Shown one piece after another: positions 43,081 through 50,728 of a DNA stretch of 64,000 nt. The notes beneath the pieces were generated by a model. That model was not told the origin of the DNA and made no database searches. It saw only the letters and a program-made list of their open reading frames with translations. A program made the translations under genes and the position numbers. Positions within the stretch are counted from its first letter, which is position 1; every line of letters starts with the position of its first letter. The stretch lies in the NCBI GenBank assembly GCA_934394985.1, contig CAKRRF010000004.1:51846-115845 (forward strand), read 5' to 3'. The DNA comes from an uncultured Marvinbryantia sp. GTDB taxonomy: Bacteria; Bacillota; Clostridia; Lachnospirales; Lachnospiraceae.

Positions 43081-43132
43081 TTTCGTCTGATTTGACGAAA
43101 AAAACCAGCTATGCCAGAGTGACATAGCTGGT
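43081..43132 (-). terminator. Terminator of methyltransferase gene (minus strand)
   Basis: Perfect 10-bp stem ACCAGCTATG/CATAGCTGGT (43104-43113 with 43123-43132), followed on the minus strand by TTTTTTT. A further hairpin TTTCGTC/GACGAAA lies at 43081-43100. Confidence 0.85.
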
Positions 43133-43145
43133 AAAATGAGAGGTG

Positions 43146-44168
43146 TCAGCGATACATTTTCATAGAGTATTCAATAGCTTCTGATTCGAATGTTTTGTAT
43201 ACGTCCGGATCGTTTGCATTGATGTTCAAAATGACTCCGGATCCTTTTACTACATGAGCCCCGTATTGATCAACAATTTCCCGGGCATAAGCTTTTAACT
43301 GGTCTCGGGTGACGTCCGGATCGTTAATGAAAAATGGATCAGGAGCATATTCTACTGTTACACGGTCTCCATATGTGGACATGATGTGTTTGATATCATT
43401 TAACACCTGAATTTCCATCATATCTGGCTGCAGTTCTTCTATGATATAAGGAATAAAACGATCAATATGTCCACAGTTATGGAATTCTACCTTTACGCCA
43501 CGTTTGTGAATTGCTTCAAAGATTCTTCTGGTTGGCTCAAGAAGAAGTTCTTTCATGGTATCAACAGAGAAAAATGTGTCTTTGGCAGTGCCCCAGTCAT
43601 CGTTATAGATCACATAATCATAATCGTAAATGTTAGCCATGCGATTGAAAATCTCAATTTTATAATCGGCCATATGGTTAAAGAAATCCTTGCATGCTTC
43701 CGGTTCTGTTACCAGAGCAACCAGAGAATTTTCAAATCCCATGAACATATGCATACGTTCAAAGATACCATTTCCATAAGGAGTAGCAAGCACTTTGTCA
43801 GGATTCTGTTTGAAATTCTTAGAAGCTTCCCATACATAGGCATCCATATCCGGCCATTTGACATAATCCTCCCATTCTGTGATATCGTCAAACATGATGC
43901 CGTGAGGCGTTGGGGTACCATATTTTTCTGAGAAAATATACTGACATCCAAACCAGTCATCTGTTGCAGAATTCATGCTGCGTGGCATATCCTGATTGGC
44001 TTTGCACATCCCCCACTGTGTAGTGCGGTACTGGTTTCCCATCCACATCGGCTTTTCATGATTCAGAATTTTTAAAAAGTTTTCCCGTTCACTGATTGGA
44101 AGATCCAGGCCAAGATCTGGAGGAGCAACAGGTTTTACGGCACAGACAGTAATATCAGATTTTTTCAT
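43146..44168 (-). CDS. Uroporphyrinogen decarboxylase-family methyltransferase-like protein (1)
   Basis: A 340-residue TIM-barrel protein of the URO-D/MtaA/CmuA superfamily, whose non-heme members move methyl groups between substrates, corrinoid proteins and CoM or tetrahydrofolate. The zinc-type ligand region is EFHNCGHIDRFIPYI (HxC) and the shared acidic motif is IYNDDWGT. The start is ATG 44168, because AAGGAG sits 9 bases upstream; two in-frame ATGs further upstream would swallow it. It is transcribed opposite to a PucR-type regulator and two further paralogues. No corrinoid-binding protein is encoded in the locus. Substrate unknown; methoxylated or methylated amines are the usual options. 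Confidence 0.82.
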   Translation of the reverse strand: MKKSDITVCAVKPVAPPDLGLDLPISERENFLKILNHEKPMWMGNQYRTTQWGMCKANQDMPRSMNSATDDWFGCQYIFSEKYGTPTPHGIMFDDITEWEDYVKWPDMDAYVWEASKNFKQNPDKVLATPYGNGIFERMHMFMGFENSLVALVTEPEACKDFFNHMADYKIEIFNRMANIYDYDYVIYNDDWGTAKDTFFSVDTMKELLLEPTRRIFEAIHKRGVKVEFHNCGHIDRFIPYIIEELQPDMMEIQVLNDIKHIMSTYGDRVTVEYAPDPFFINDPDVTRDQLKAYAREIVDQYGAHVVKGSGVILNINANDPDVYKTFESEAIEYSMKMYR

Positions 44169-44423
44169 GACATTCATCTCCTTTACTATTCGATTCATTG
44201 ATGTTGATTTTATTATAAAAAACGAGGAGGAAAAAAGAAATGTATCCAGAATATGAAAACAGAACCGGAAGATCAGATAATAAAAATAAAAGTTGGTATT
44301 CCTGATACAGAAACGGGTTGCGAAATAAAGAAAGATATGTTACTGTGTAAAACAACCAGAAAACAGAAAAGAGCAAAAACAGAATTGGGTATTTTAGACA
44401 AAAACAGCGAGGGAAAATAAGAT

Positions 44424-45905
44424 ATGCAGCTGAGTATGTGGATGATTGCAAACAGATTGCATGCACTGGAACCGGAAGTAAATATTAAAAGTGACGCTCC
44501 AATGGAACTACGAGGGGCAAGAAATATCATGGCGCCTAATTGTGTGCACGTATATGAGAAAGGAAACTATGTGTATATCCAATATGGCGAGGATTATATC
44601 CGGCTGCATGATATTGAATACAACTATGTCTTCAATATCGTGCAGGGAATCTTTGAATTTTATAATGACTGGACAGAGATGGTGCAGCAGGCTATTTTTG
44701 AAATGGACTTTCAAAAATTATTGGATGAATGTTGGTTTTTTGTAGGAAATCCGGTAATTTTACTGGATGGTAATAACCGATGTCTTGCTATGTGCAGCCA
44801 GTATGCAGATGATGAAGTGGATTCAGAGTGGAGCTATGTGGCAAAGAACAAATATAGTTCATTGAATTTTATAAAGAAAATGAGAAGATCGTATCCAGTG
44901 GTAGATATGTATCGAAAGAACAGTGTACAGCTTTTAAGAAAAGAGCAGATGGATATCTATTATGATACACTGACAACTGCGATCTATTATCAGGATTATT
45001 ATTGTGGAAGACTGAATGTTCTGGCAAAAGAGCGGGAGTTTAATTATGGGGATATACAGGTGCTGGAATATATTCTGAAAATTATTACGCCATCATTGTA
45101 CATGCTGCAGAATCAGGATAATCTCTATCTGAATAAAAATGTATTCCATGATTTGCTAAAAGGAAAAGAAGTGTCTGCGAACCTTTTGAAAGCGCAGTTG
45201 GATTATCTTGACTGGAAAGCAGAAGATGTATTTCAGGTATGCCTGATTACTGTTGCCAAAGAATACCAGGATGTGGGAAGCCGATCATTGATCAGCAATC
45301 AGATCCGGCGCAATACCGCAAATGTTTATGTTACAACGTTGAAAAATGCTGTTATATGCATTTTTAATTTACGTTTTGTGGACAGGGAGGGACTGGCAGA
45401 ATGTGTAAAACAGATTCTGCATAAAGATATTGGATATACGATTGGTTTCAGTAATCCAATGCGCGGACTGGATCAGCTGGCCCAGTATTATGAACAGGCA
45501 CAGGCTGCAATTACATACGGAAAACTTCTGAATCCCAAAAAACATAATTTTTATTTTTATGATTATGCTTTGTACTATATGCTGGAAAACAGTGATGTCT
45601 CTCGTCTGTATTGTGCAATGAATTCAGATATCAAAATGTTGGATGAATTGGATCGGACAACGGGATCGGGATGGCTGCAGCTGCTCAGATGTTTTTTTGA
45701 CAATGAATGTTCACTGGTAAATACAGCAAAAGCAGCATTTGTGCATCGAAATACGCTGGTATACAGGTTAAATAAACTATCGGAGCTGATGCATTATGAC
45801 TGGCATAACAATTATGACAGAGATTATATGAAACAGTCCATTTTATTGTTGGATTTTTACAGGAAAAAGTACGGAAAAAATGTGGATTTGTTAAAAATAA
45901 ACTAG
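44424..45905 (+). CDS. PucR-family transcriptional regulator
   Basis: A 493-residue regulator. The N-terminal ~200 residues are a sensor region of unknown ligand with a GAF-like part (FFVGNPVILLDGNNRCLAMCS). The centre is a GGDEF-like/CdaR segment (VFQVCLITVAKEYQDVG, DIGYTIGFSNPMRGLDQLAQYYEQAQAA). The C-terminal helix-turn-helix LVNTAKAAFVHRNTLVYRLNKLSEL is the PucR HTH_30 signature. It stands between the divergent methyltransferase 1 and the co-directional methyltransferases 2 and 3, so it most likely activates them in response to the methylated substrate. The ribosome site is GAGGGA. It is terminated by a long hairpin. Confidence 0.87.
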   Translation: MQLSMWMIANRLHALEPEVNIKSDAPMELRGARNIMAPNCVHVYEKGNYVYIQYGEDYIRLHDIEYNYVFNIVQGIFEFYNDWTEMVQQAIFEMDFQKLLDECWFFVGNPVILLDGNNRCLAMCSQYADDEVDSEWSYVAKNKYSSLNFIKKMRRSYPVVDMYRKNSVQLLRKEQMDIYYDTLTTAIYYQDYYCGRLNVLAKEREFNYGDIQVLEYILKIITPSLYMLQNQDNLYLNKNVFHDLLKGKEVSANLLKAQLDYLDWKAEDVFQVCLITVAKEYQDVGSRSLISNQIRRNTANVYVTTLKNAVICIFNLRFVDREGLAECVKQILHKDIGYTIGFSNPMRGLDQLAQYYEQAQAAITYGKLLNPKKHNFYFYDYALYYMLENSDVSRLYCAMNSDIKMLDELDRTTGSGWLQLLRCFFDNECSLVNTAKAAFVHRNTLVYRLNKLSELMHYDWHNNYDRDYMKQSILLLDFYRKKYGKNVDLLKIN

Positions 45906-45924
45906 AAATGTAAAAGAAAAATTT

Positions 45925-45996
45925 GGTGTCGTGATACAAAAAGTCTTCTTGAAACAGAAAAGAAGAGACCAAAATTTGTATTACGGCACCGTTTTT
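45925..45996 (+). terminator. Long terminator after PucR-type gene
   Basis: A 16-bp stem with two G-U pairs (45925-45940 with 45973-45988) encloses a second TCTTCTT/AAGAAGA stem and is followed by TTTTTT at 45990-45995. A TATAAT at 46016-46021 just after it, with a poor -35, is a candidate activator-dependent promoter for the next operon. Confidence 0.75.
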
Positions 45997-46163
45997 TGTC
46001 GGTTCAATACAAACTATAATAAAAGCAATTAAAAGGTGGAATGAGATCGACAAAATGGGAGAATATGCATTTCAGTCGGAAGTGGAACTTAAAAGTATGG
46101 GGGAATACAAAGCAGTTCCGAAAATGTATGGAATAAAAACAAATATGAAGGAGGAAACGTGTT

Positions 46164-46396
46164 ATGAGTGAACAGACAAAACCCAAATGGGGGGTATGGT
46201 ACAGGTAACATCGTTAATGGTATACATTTTGAAATTTATCAAAGGAACTCTTGGACTTACAGCGAATCGTGCAGACTGGCAGATTGCATCCGTATCCATT
46301 ATTGTGGGTGTTATCATTGGATTGGTATGTCTGACTTTGTTTGCCGGAAAGAAGCATAGAATTTTGAGACAGAGAAAGAGGATGATGCAGATATGA
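46164..46396 (+). pseudogene. Frameshifted membrane-protein remnant
   Basis: AAGGAGG and ATG 46164 start MSEQTKPKWG, which stops after 14 codons. Within a run of six G (46191-46196 region) a single-base change would join it to a downstream frame reading GMVQVTSLMVYILKF, then SVSIIVGVIIGLVCLTLFAGKKH. That gives a ~77-residue product with two hydrophobic segments and a basic tail. This looks like the fused ends of a larger transporter after an internal deletion, plus a homopolymer frameshift. It overlaps the next gene by 4 bases, as a normal operon member would. Alternatives: a real small membrane protein with a sequencing-sensitive G tract, or phase-variable expression. Confidence 0.5.
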
Positions 46397-47433
46397 TAAC
46401 CGCAAGAGAAAATATTCTCAGAGCGTACCGCCATGAGAAAACCGAATGGGTACCATCGCAGGTACTGGATCAGAATACCTGTCTTCCATCCTGTGTTCCG
46501 GAAGGCCCAGCAGGATTTGGAACAACGGTGGATGCCTTTGGGGTGTCCTGGACATTTGAAAAAGGTATGCCTGGGCCAATGGTTACGGTTGGTACAAAAT
46601 TACTGGAAGATATCAATGACTGGAGAGAAGTGATAAAATTCCCGGATCCAAAGACCTATGACTGGGAAGGAGGAGCTGCAAAGGATACTGCGAACTGGGA
46701 CAGAGAGAACAAGATCCAGAGTGTGATTATCGTAGATGGATTATTTGAACAGCTTCATGCAATGACAGGAATAGAAGATGCTCTGTGCTATCTTCTGACG
46801 GATGAAGAAGAAACAGAAAGTCTGTTGACTGCGATAGCAGATTACCGTATTGAAGAAGTTAAACTGATTGCGAAATATTACAAACCAGATAAGATCCAGA
46901 TGCATGATGATTATGGCAGCAATAATCGAATGTTTATGTCTCTGGATACCTGGAGAGACATGATCAAGCCACAGCTGAAGAGAATTATTGATGAAGTACA
47001 TGCGCAGGGAATGTTATATGAACATCATTCCTGTGGATATGTGGCACCAATGATAGAAGATTTTATAGAGCTTGGTATTGATGGATTAAATCCACTTCAG
47101 CTTACAAACAATCCATATGAATTAAAGAAAAAATACGGAGACAGACTTTGTTTTGTAGGAGGATTTGACAATCAGGGAATCCTGGACCGGGAGGGAGCTA
47201 CCTATCAGGAGCGATATGATGAGATCATGTATCGTATCAAATTAATGGCACCGGGAGGAGGATGGGTGGCACACCCGACCATGATTGATCCAACTATCAG
47301 TGAACCATTGATTGATGCACTTTATGAATATAATGCACCATTGTGGAAAAAAGCAGGGTATAATCCACCACCCAAACCAGGTGCGTTGAAGAAAACAGTG
47401 TATGCGCAGGCAGATACTGAAAAAACAAAGTAA
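46393..47433 (+). CDS. Uroporphyrinogen decarboxylase-family methyltransferase-like protein (2)
   Basis: A 346-residue paralogue of the proteins at 43146 and 47454. The TIM-barrel landmarks are DGLFEQLHAMTGIEDALCYL (substrate-side helix), MHDDYGSNNRMFMS (acidic motif) and YEHHSCGYVAPMIEDF (HxC zinc-type ligands), followed by CFVGGFDNQGILDREG. It lacks the residues of true haem-pathway HemE at the N-terminus. It is co-transcribed with the third copy 20 bases downstream. The presence of three diverged copies suggests different methyl donors or a split between substrate:corrinoid and corrinoid:acceptor transfer. Confidence 0.82.
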   Translation: MITARENILRAYRHEKTEWVPSQVLDQNTCLPSCVPEGPAGFGTTVDAFGVSWTFEKGMPGPMVTVGTKLLEDINDWREVIKFPDPKTYDWEGGAAKDTANWDRENKIQSVIIVDGLFEQLHAMTGIEDALCYLLTDEEETESLLTAIADYRIEEVKLIAKYYKPDKIQMHDDYGSNNRMFMSLDTWRDMIKPQLKRIIDEVHAQGMLYEHHSCGYVAPMIEDFIELGIDGLNPLQLTNNPYELKKKYGDRLCFVGGFDNQGILDREGATYQERYDEIMYRIKLMAPGGGWVAHPTMIDPTISEPLIDALYEYNAPLWKKAGYNPPPKPGALKKTVYAQADTEKTK

Positions 47434-47453
47434 AGAGGAGGAAACAGATCAGT

Positions 47454-48443
47454 ATGCTGACGATAAGAGAAAACATGATGGCTGTGTTACATGGCGAACA
47501 GCCAGATTATTATGGAGATTTTATGCCATCACTTGATTTTGCACTGGATCCGGTCTTTATGCGTGACCGTATTCCACAGGACGGACAAATTCATTATGAT
47601 GCATGGGGAACCGCATACTGTTTTAAACCAGGGGCACCGGGAGCACATCCCGTTGTGAATGATGAAACAGCAGTGATAAAAGATATTGAAAACTGGGAAA
47701 AAGAGTTAAAAGTACCAACATTAAAAGATCTGGACTGGAGTGCGGCAGAAGCAAAAGCAAAAGAAGTGAACCGTAAAGAAAAGTTTTGTGCATTGTTTAG
47801 TTCTGGCGGCATTTTTGAAAGAACACACCATTTGATGGGAATGCAGAACGCATTTATCAATTATATGGAATACGAAGATGAGATGGCAGCTATTTTAAGA
47901 AAAATTGCGGATTATAAAATCGAATATTTCCGTCTTGCCGGAAAACATCTTCATCCGGACGTAGTATTTTATCATGACGACTGGGGATCCAAACAAAACG
48001 TATTTCTCCCGCCTGATTTGTGGAGAAGACTGATTAAGCCCCTTCATAAAGAAATCGTGCAGGCGGCCCATGATGAAGGAATTATGTTTATTCATCATGC
48101 AGACTGTATCTGCCAGCCGCTGGTAGAAGATATGGTAGAGATCGGTATCGATATCTGGCAGGGAACAATTCCACAAAATGATATTGTGGAAATTCAGAGA
48201 GTAACAAAAGGAAAACTGCCAATGATTGGTGGAATTGACGGACCAAAGATTGATGTAGAGCATATTACAGAAGAGGAGATTCGTGCAGAAGTGCGACGGG
48301 CATTTGACGAATATATTCCTGGTGGCCCTTTCTTCCCATCTATTGCGAATGGATGCTGTTTCCGGAAATGGAACAATGAAATATACTTGGATGAACTGAA
48401 CAAATACGGGCATCAATATGCACAGGAACATCCTGTAAAATAA
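47454..48443 (+). CDS. Uroporphyrinogen decarboxylase-family methyltransferase-like protein (3)
   Basis: A 329-residue URO-D superfamily protein. Motifs: SSGGIFERTHHLMGMQNAF, FYHDDWGSKQNVFL (acidic motif shared by all three) and FIHHADCICQPLVEDM, where the His/Cys pair of the ligand region differs (HHADCIC). It also has MIGGIDGPKIDVEHI. AGAGGAGG precedes the ATG. It is the last gene of this operon before a bidirectional terminator. Like its neighbours it lacks HemE-specific features and is probably a corrinoid-dependent methyltransferase component; the substrate is unknown. Confidence 0.82.
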   Translation: MLTIRENMMAVLHGEQPDYYGDFMPSLDFALDPVFMRDRIPQDGQIHYDAWGTAYCFKPGAPGAHPVVNDETAVIKDIENWEKELKVPTLKDLDWSAAEAKAKEVNRKEKFCALFSSGGIFERTHHLMGMQNAFINYMEYEDEMAAILRKIADYKIEYFRLAGKHLHPDVVFYHDDWGSKQNVFLPPDLWRRLIKPLHKEIVQAAHDEGIMFIHHADCICQPLVEDMVEIGIDIWQGTIPQNDIVEIQRVTKGKLPMIGGIDGPKIDVEHITEEEIRAEVRRAFDEYIPGGPFFPSIANGCCFRKWNNEIYLDELNKYGHQYAQEHPVK

Positions 48444-48460
48444 AAATTAGTCTATAAAAA

Positions 48461-48508
48461 GAGCCAGTAGAGTATATCATACCGATATACCCACTGGCTC
48501 CAGTTTTT
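48461..48508. terminator. Bidirectional terminator
   Basis: GAGCCAGT/ACTGGCTC (48461-48468 with 48493-48500) with an inner GTATATC/GATATAC pairing; TTTTTT follows on the plus strand and TTTTTAT on the minus strand. It serves the methyltransferase operon and the convergent permease gene. Confidence 0.85.
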
Positions 48509-49365
48509 TAAAACAAAATCCCGCTCATTTCAATGACAATTCCCCAGAATACGCCTAATGCATACAGTGTACCAACAATGCATAGATTCTTTTTCCAATG
48601 ACGGTTCAATCGAAACAGAATCAGTAATCCAACGCCTGCATTAACCAGCAGTCCGCTCATAAGAGCTCCGGCACTGATGATATGCTGCAGATACAGCTGT
48701 GTGATCACTACCGAAGAGGCACAGTTTGGAATTAGTCCTACTAATGCGGCCACAGCTTCCCCCATGACCGGTGTACCCTGGAAGATAGCAGCGATACTTT
48801 CTTCTCCCACATATCCGATCAGAAGATTCAATGCTGCGGAAATCAGGAAAATAAAGACAAAGATCTTCACGGTATGCGTAATCGCTGACTGCAGAGCACC
48901 ATCTTCACAGCTGCAGTGTTCTTCTTCGCATACCGTGTGGATATCCAGATCCTTTTCCTTATGGTGGATCAGATGCAGGTAAGCAAATTCCACTGCAAAT
49001 CCGGAGATGACAGCAATGGCAACCTTCACGGCGAGAATCTTCAGGATGGTTTCCATTGGCACTTTTTCTGAAAGAAAAATCGGAAGCATTTCATCTGATG
49101 TGGAAAGATATACAGAAAACAACGTTCCTATTGTAATGACTCTTCCGGCATACAGACTGGATGCAGCAGCTGAAAATCCACATTGCGGAAGGATTCCAAG
49201 AATACCGCCCCACAAAGGTCCGAGATTCCCTGCCTGGCGGATTCTTTGCTGTACTTTTCCTCCGGTATGATGTTCCAGTTCTTCCATCAGGAAATAAGTC
49301 AGAAGCAGGAAAGGAACCAGTTTGATGCTGTCATGCAGTGCATCCCATAAACAATCTATGATCAT
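48508..49365 (-). CDS. Putative manganese/metal exporter, ArsP_2-like permease
   Basis: A 285-residue integral membrane protein with about eight helices in two halves, matching the putative manganese transporter/arsenic efflux family (PF11449). Key repeats are LGILPQCGFSAAASSLYAGRVITIGTL and the mirrored LIPNCASSVVITQLYLQHIISAGAL, with paired Cys/Asn-Pro motifs on the permeation path. A cytoplasmic loop is rich in His/Cys/acidic residues (HHKEKDLDIHTVCEEEHCSCED), likely metal binding. The start is ATG 49365 at 9 bases from AAAGG; upstream ATGs are too close or before it. A symmetrical element lies just upstream (49386-49405). Confidence 0.8.
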   Translation of the reverse strand: MIIDCLWDALHDSIKLVPFLLLTYFLMEELEHHTGGKVQQRIRQAGNLGPLWGGILGILPQCGFSAAASSLYAGRVITIGTLFSVYLSTSDEMLPIFLSEKVPMETILKILAVKVAIAVISGFAVEFAYLHLIHHKEKDLDIHTVCEEEHCSCEDGALQSAITHTVKIFVFIFLISAALNLLIGYVGEESIAAIFQGTPVMGEAVAALVGLIPNCASSVVITQLYLQHIISAGALMSGLLVNAGVGLLILFRLNRHWKKNLCIVGTLYALGVFWGIVIEMSGILF

Positions 49366-49385
49366 TTTCATCATCCTTTCTATAT

Positions 49386-49405
49386 GAGTGAACATATGAA
49401 CACTC
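49386..49405. promoter_or_regulatory. Symmetric operator-like element before metal exporter
   Basis: GAGTG-AA-CATATG-AA-CACTC is symmetrical except for the two AA positions and sits 20-40 bases before the start codon of the permease. The layout resembles ArsR/SmtB-type metal-sensor sites (TGAnCAnnTGnTCA-like), but no sensor gene is adjacent. Confidence 0.4.
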
Positions 49406-49425
49406 TTTAAAATATCTTTACTCAG

Positions 49426-49484
49426 AAAAACAGAGCTTATGTATAATCCAATCTCTTATGAATCATACATAAACTCTGTTTTTT
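49426..49484. terminator. SRP RNA terminator (bidirectional)
   Basis: AAAAACAGAG-C-TTATGTAT pairs with ATACATAA-A-CTCTGTTTTT, with a T tract on either strand. On the minus strand it directly follows the closing helix of the SRP RNA. Confidence 0.85.
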
Positions 49485-49751
49485 CACCACGCACCGCACT
49501 TCGAATTCCGGCCATGGACGTTACCTCTACAGTTAACTCGGTCCAGGCACCCTCGCATCACACAAGAGCTTCTGCTTAGTGCTGCTCCATTCCTGACCTG
49601 ACACGGTTCACAGATTCCTGTTGTGCAAGACCCGGACGTCAACGCCACTTATAAAGGGCAGCTCCACAGCCTAAAATCCTCGGATTGGTATCACCCCTGC
49701 TGTAGCGGATTGCAGGTACAGGGCACCGCTATCTCCCCGGCTGCGTGGATA
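49485..49751 (-). ncRNA. ffs: Signal recognition particle RNA, large (Bacillus-like) type
   Basis: About 267 nt on the minus strand. The domain IV core reads GTCAGGTCAGGAATGG then AGCAGCACTAAG, the Ffh-binding signature with its GGAA tetraloop and asymmetric loop. The 5' Alu-type domain shows GCCGGGGAGATAGCGGTGCC and CTGTACCTGCAATCCGCT, nearly identical in layout to the B. subtilis scRNA. The termini close by CCACGCA (49742-49748) with TGCGTGG (49487-49493). It binds Ffh for co-translational membrane targeting. Ends are estimated from the promoter (start about 49751) and the terminator. Confidence 0.95.
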
Positions 49752-49757
49752 GTTCAT

Positions 49758-49786
49758 ACTATACCTTGTTTCCGGATATTTGTCAA
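49758..49786 (-). promoter_or_regulatory. SRP RNA promoter
   Basis: On the minus strand TTGACA (49781-49786), exact 17-bp spacer, TATAGT (49758-49763), with initiation about 7 bases on. It overlaps the last codons of the HAD gene region boundary (49799). Confidence 0.85.
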
Positions 49787-49798
49787 TGAAAGGTTTTG

Positions 49799-50443
49799 TC
49801 AGTCTGTAAGCAGGCTGATCAGATCAAGAGGCTTCCGTATCCTGGCATCAGGATTTTCTACATCACCAAAGCCATAATCTGCCAGTACAAATGGTATACC
49901 AGCTTCTTTGCAGGCATTGGCATCGCCAAGGGTGTCACCTACATAAACCGGATGAGCCAGATGGTGTTCCCTGATCAGGCGCAGGAGAGTTTGTCCCTTG
50001 GAGGTGCCGGTCTGTCCGAAGCAGAGATGATCGGTGATATAAGATGCAAAGTTGTTTTTGCGCAGAAATTGTTCAATGTAACCGCACTGGCAGTTGCTGA
50101 CAATAAAAAGCGGCAGTTTGGCGGATAATTTCTGAAACATTTCTTCTATGCCCGGATAGAGCAGTGGCTTTGGATCTGCTTTTTCCAGTTCCTCTTCCTC
50201 CAGAATAACACATTTTTCAGAAATAAAATGTTGCTGTTCCGGGGACAGTTCCGGAAGAAGCTCTGCAAAGATCTGATCCATTGGTTTGCCGAATAAGGTC
50301 ATGAGTCTTGCAGCATCTACACGAACCGGAAGAGTGGTGTATTCGGCCAGTGCCCGGTTGTAGCCGATTGCTACGACTTCTGTGGAATCCCAGAGGGTTC
50401 CGTCTACATCGAAAATAATACTGTCAATATTTTTAAAATTCAT
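49799..50443 (-). CDS. HAD-family hydrolase (phosphoglycolate phosphatase-like)
   Basis: A 214-residue haloacid-dehalogenase phosphatase. Motif I is IIFDVDGTLWDS (nucleophile Asp and acid Asp), motif II LFIVSNCQCG, motif III a Lys in GTSKGQTLL, motif IV VYVGDTLGDANACKEAG. A helical cap follows motif I (class I), like Gph/PpaX enzymes. ATG 50443 follows AGGAGG at 7 bases; the frame stays open upstream only because it runs through the tRNA-Ser gene. Substrate is not predictable beyond small phosphate esters. Confidence 0.88.
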   Translation of the reverse strand: MNFKNIDSIIFDVDGTLWDSTEVVAIGYNRALAEYTTLPVRVDAARLMTLFGKPMDQIFAELLPELSPEQQHFISEKCVILEEEELEKADPKPLLYPGIEEMFQKLSAKLPLFIVSNCQCGYIEQFLRKNNFASYITDHLCFGQTGTSKGQTLLRLIREHHLAHPVYVGDTLGDANACKEAGIPFVLADYGFGDVENPDARIRKPLDLISLLTD

Positions 50444-50459
50444 ATACGACCTCCTGACA

Positions 50460-50491
50460 TAAAAAATGTCGGCTGAAAAATTCAACCGACA
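50460..50491 (-). terminator. Terminator of tRNA-Ser gene
   Basis: On the minus strand TGTCGGTTGAA/TTCAGCCGACA (50467-50477 with 50481-50491, one G-U), TTT loop, followed by TTTTTT. Confidence 0.85.
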
Positions 50492-50505
50492 GTAACAGCA
50501 AAAAC

Positions 50506-50590
50506 GGAGAGCAAGGGATTCGAACCCTCGGTGGGTATTAGCCACACGGCTTTTCGAGAGCCGCACCTTAAACCACTCGGACAACTCTCC
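50506..50590 (-). tRNA. tRNA-Ser (CGA anticodon)
   Basis: An 85-nt cloverleaf on the minus strand. The acceptor is GGAGAGT with GCTCTCC, the D-arm includes CCGAGTGGTTTAAGG, the anticodon stem GGCTCT/AAGCC region has a loop with CGA at 50554-50556, and a long class-II variable arm (GTGGCTAATACCCAC) follows. The T-arm is GAGGGTTCGAATCCCTTG. CCA is not encoded. It reads UCG codons. Confidence 0.95.
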
Positions 50591-50657
50591 ACAGATTGCG
50601 TACATCAGTATACCAGATTTCTCGGTATCTGTCAAAGAAAAACCGTGAAAAAGCCTA

Positions 50658-50686
50658 TTGCTGAAGTTTTACGGAAATGATACGAT
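50658..50686 (+). promoter_or_regulatory. Promoter of FadR-type regulator gene
   Basis: TTGCTG (50658-50663), 17-bp spacer, TACGAT (50681-50686), 43 bases before ATG 50729. Moderate match. Confidence 0.5.
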
Positions 50687-50728
50687 AAAAAGCAGAGCTG
50701 AAAAATCAGTGTATGTGGAGGAAAAGAA

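Noticed and set aside
46168-46359. 63-codon frame overlapping the membrane-protein remnant
   Set aside because: Composition (many Cys, Tyr, Trp) and lack of a ribosome site mark it as an out-of-frame shadow.
50444-50635. N-terminal extension of the HAD protein
   Set aside because: The extension translates the tRNA-Ser gene and its terminator; the true start is ATG 50443 with AGGAGG.
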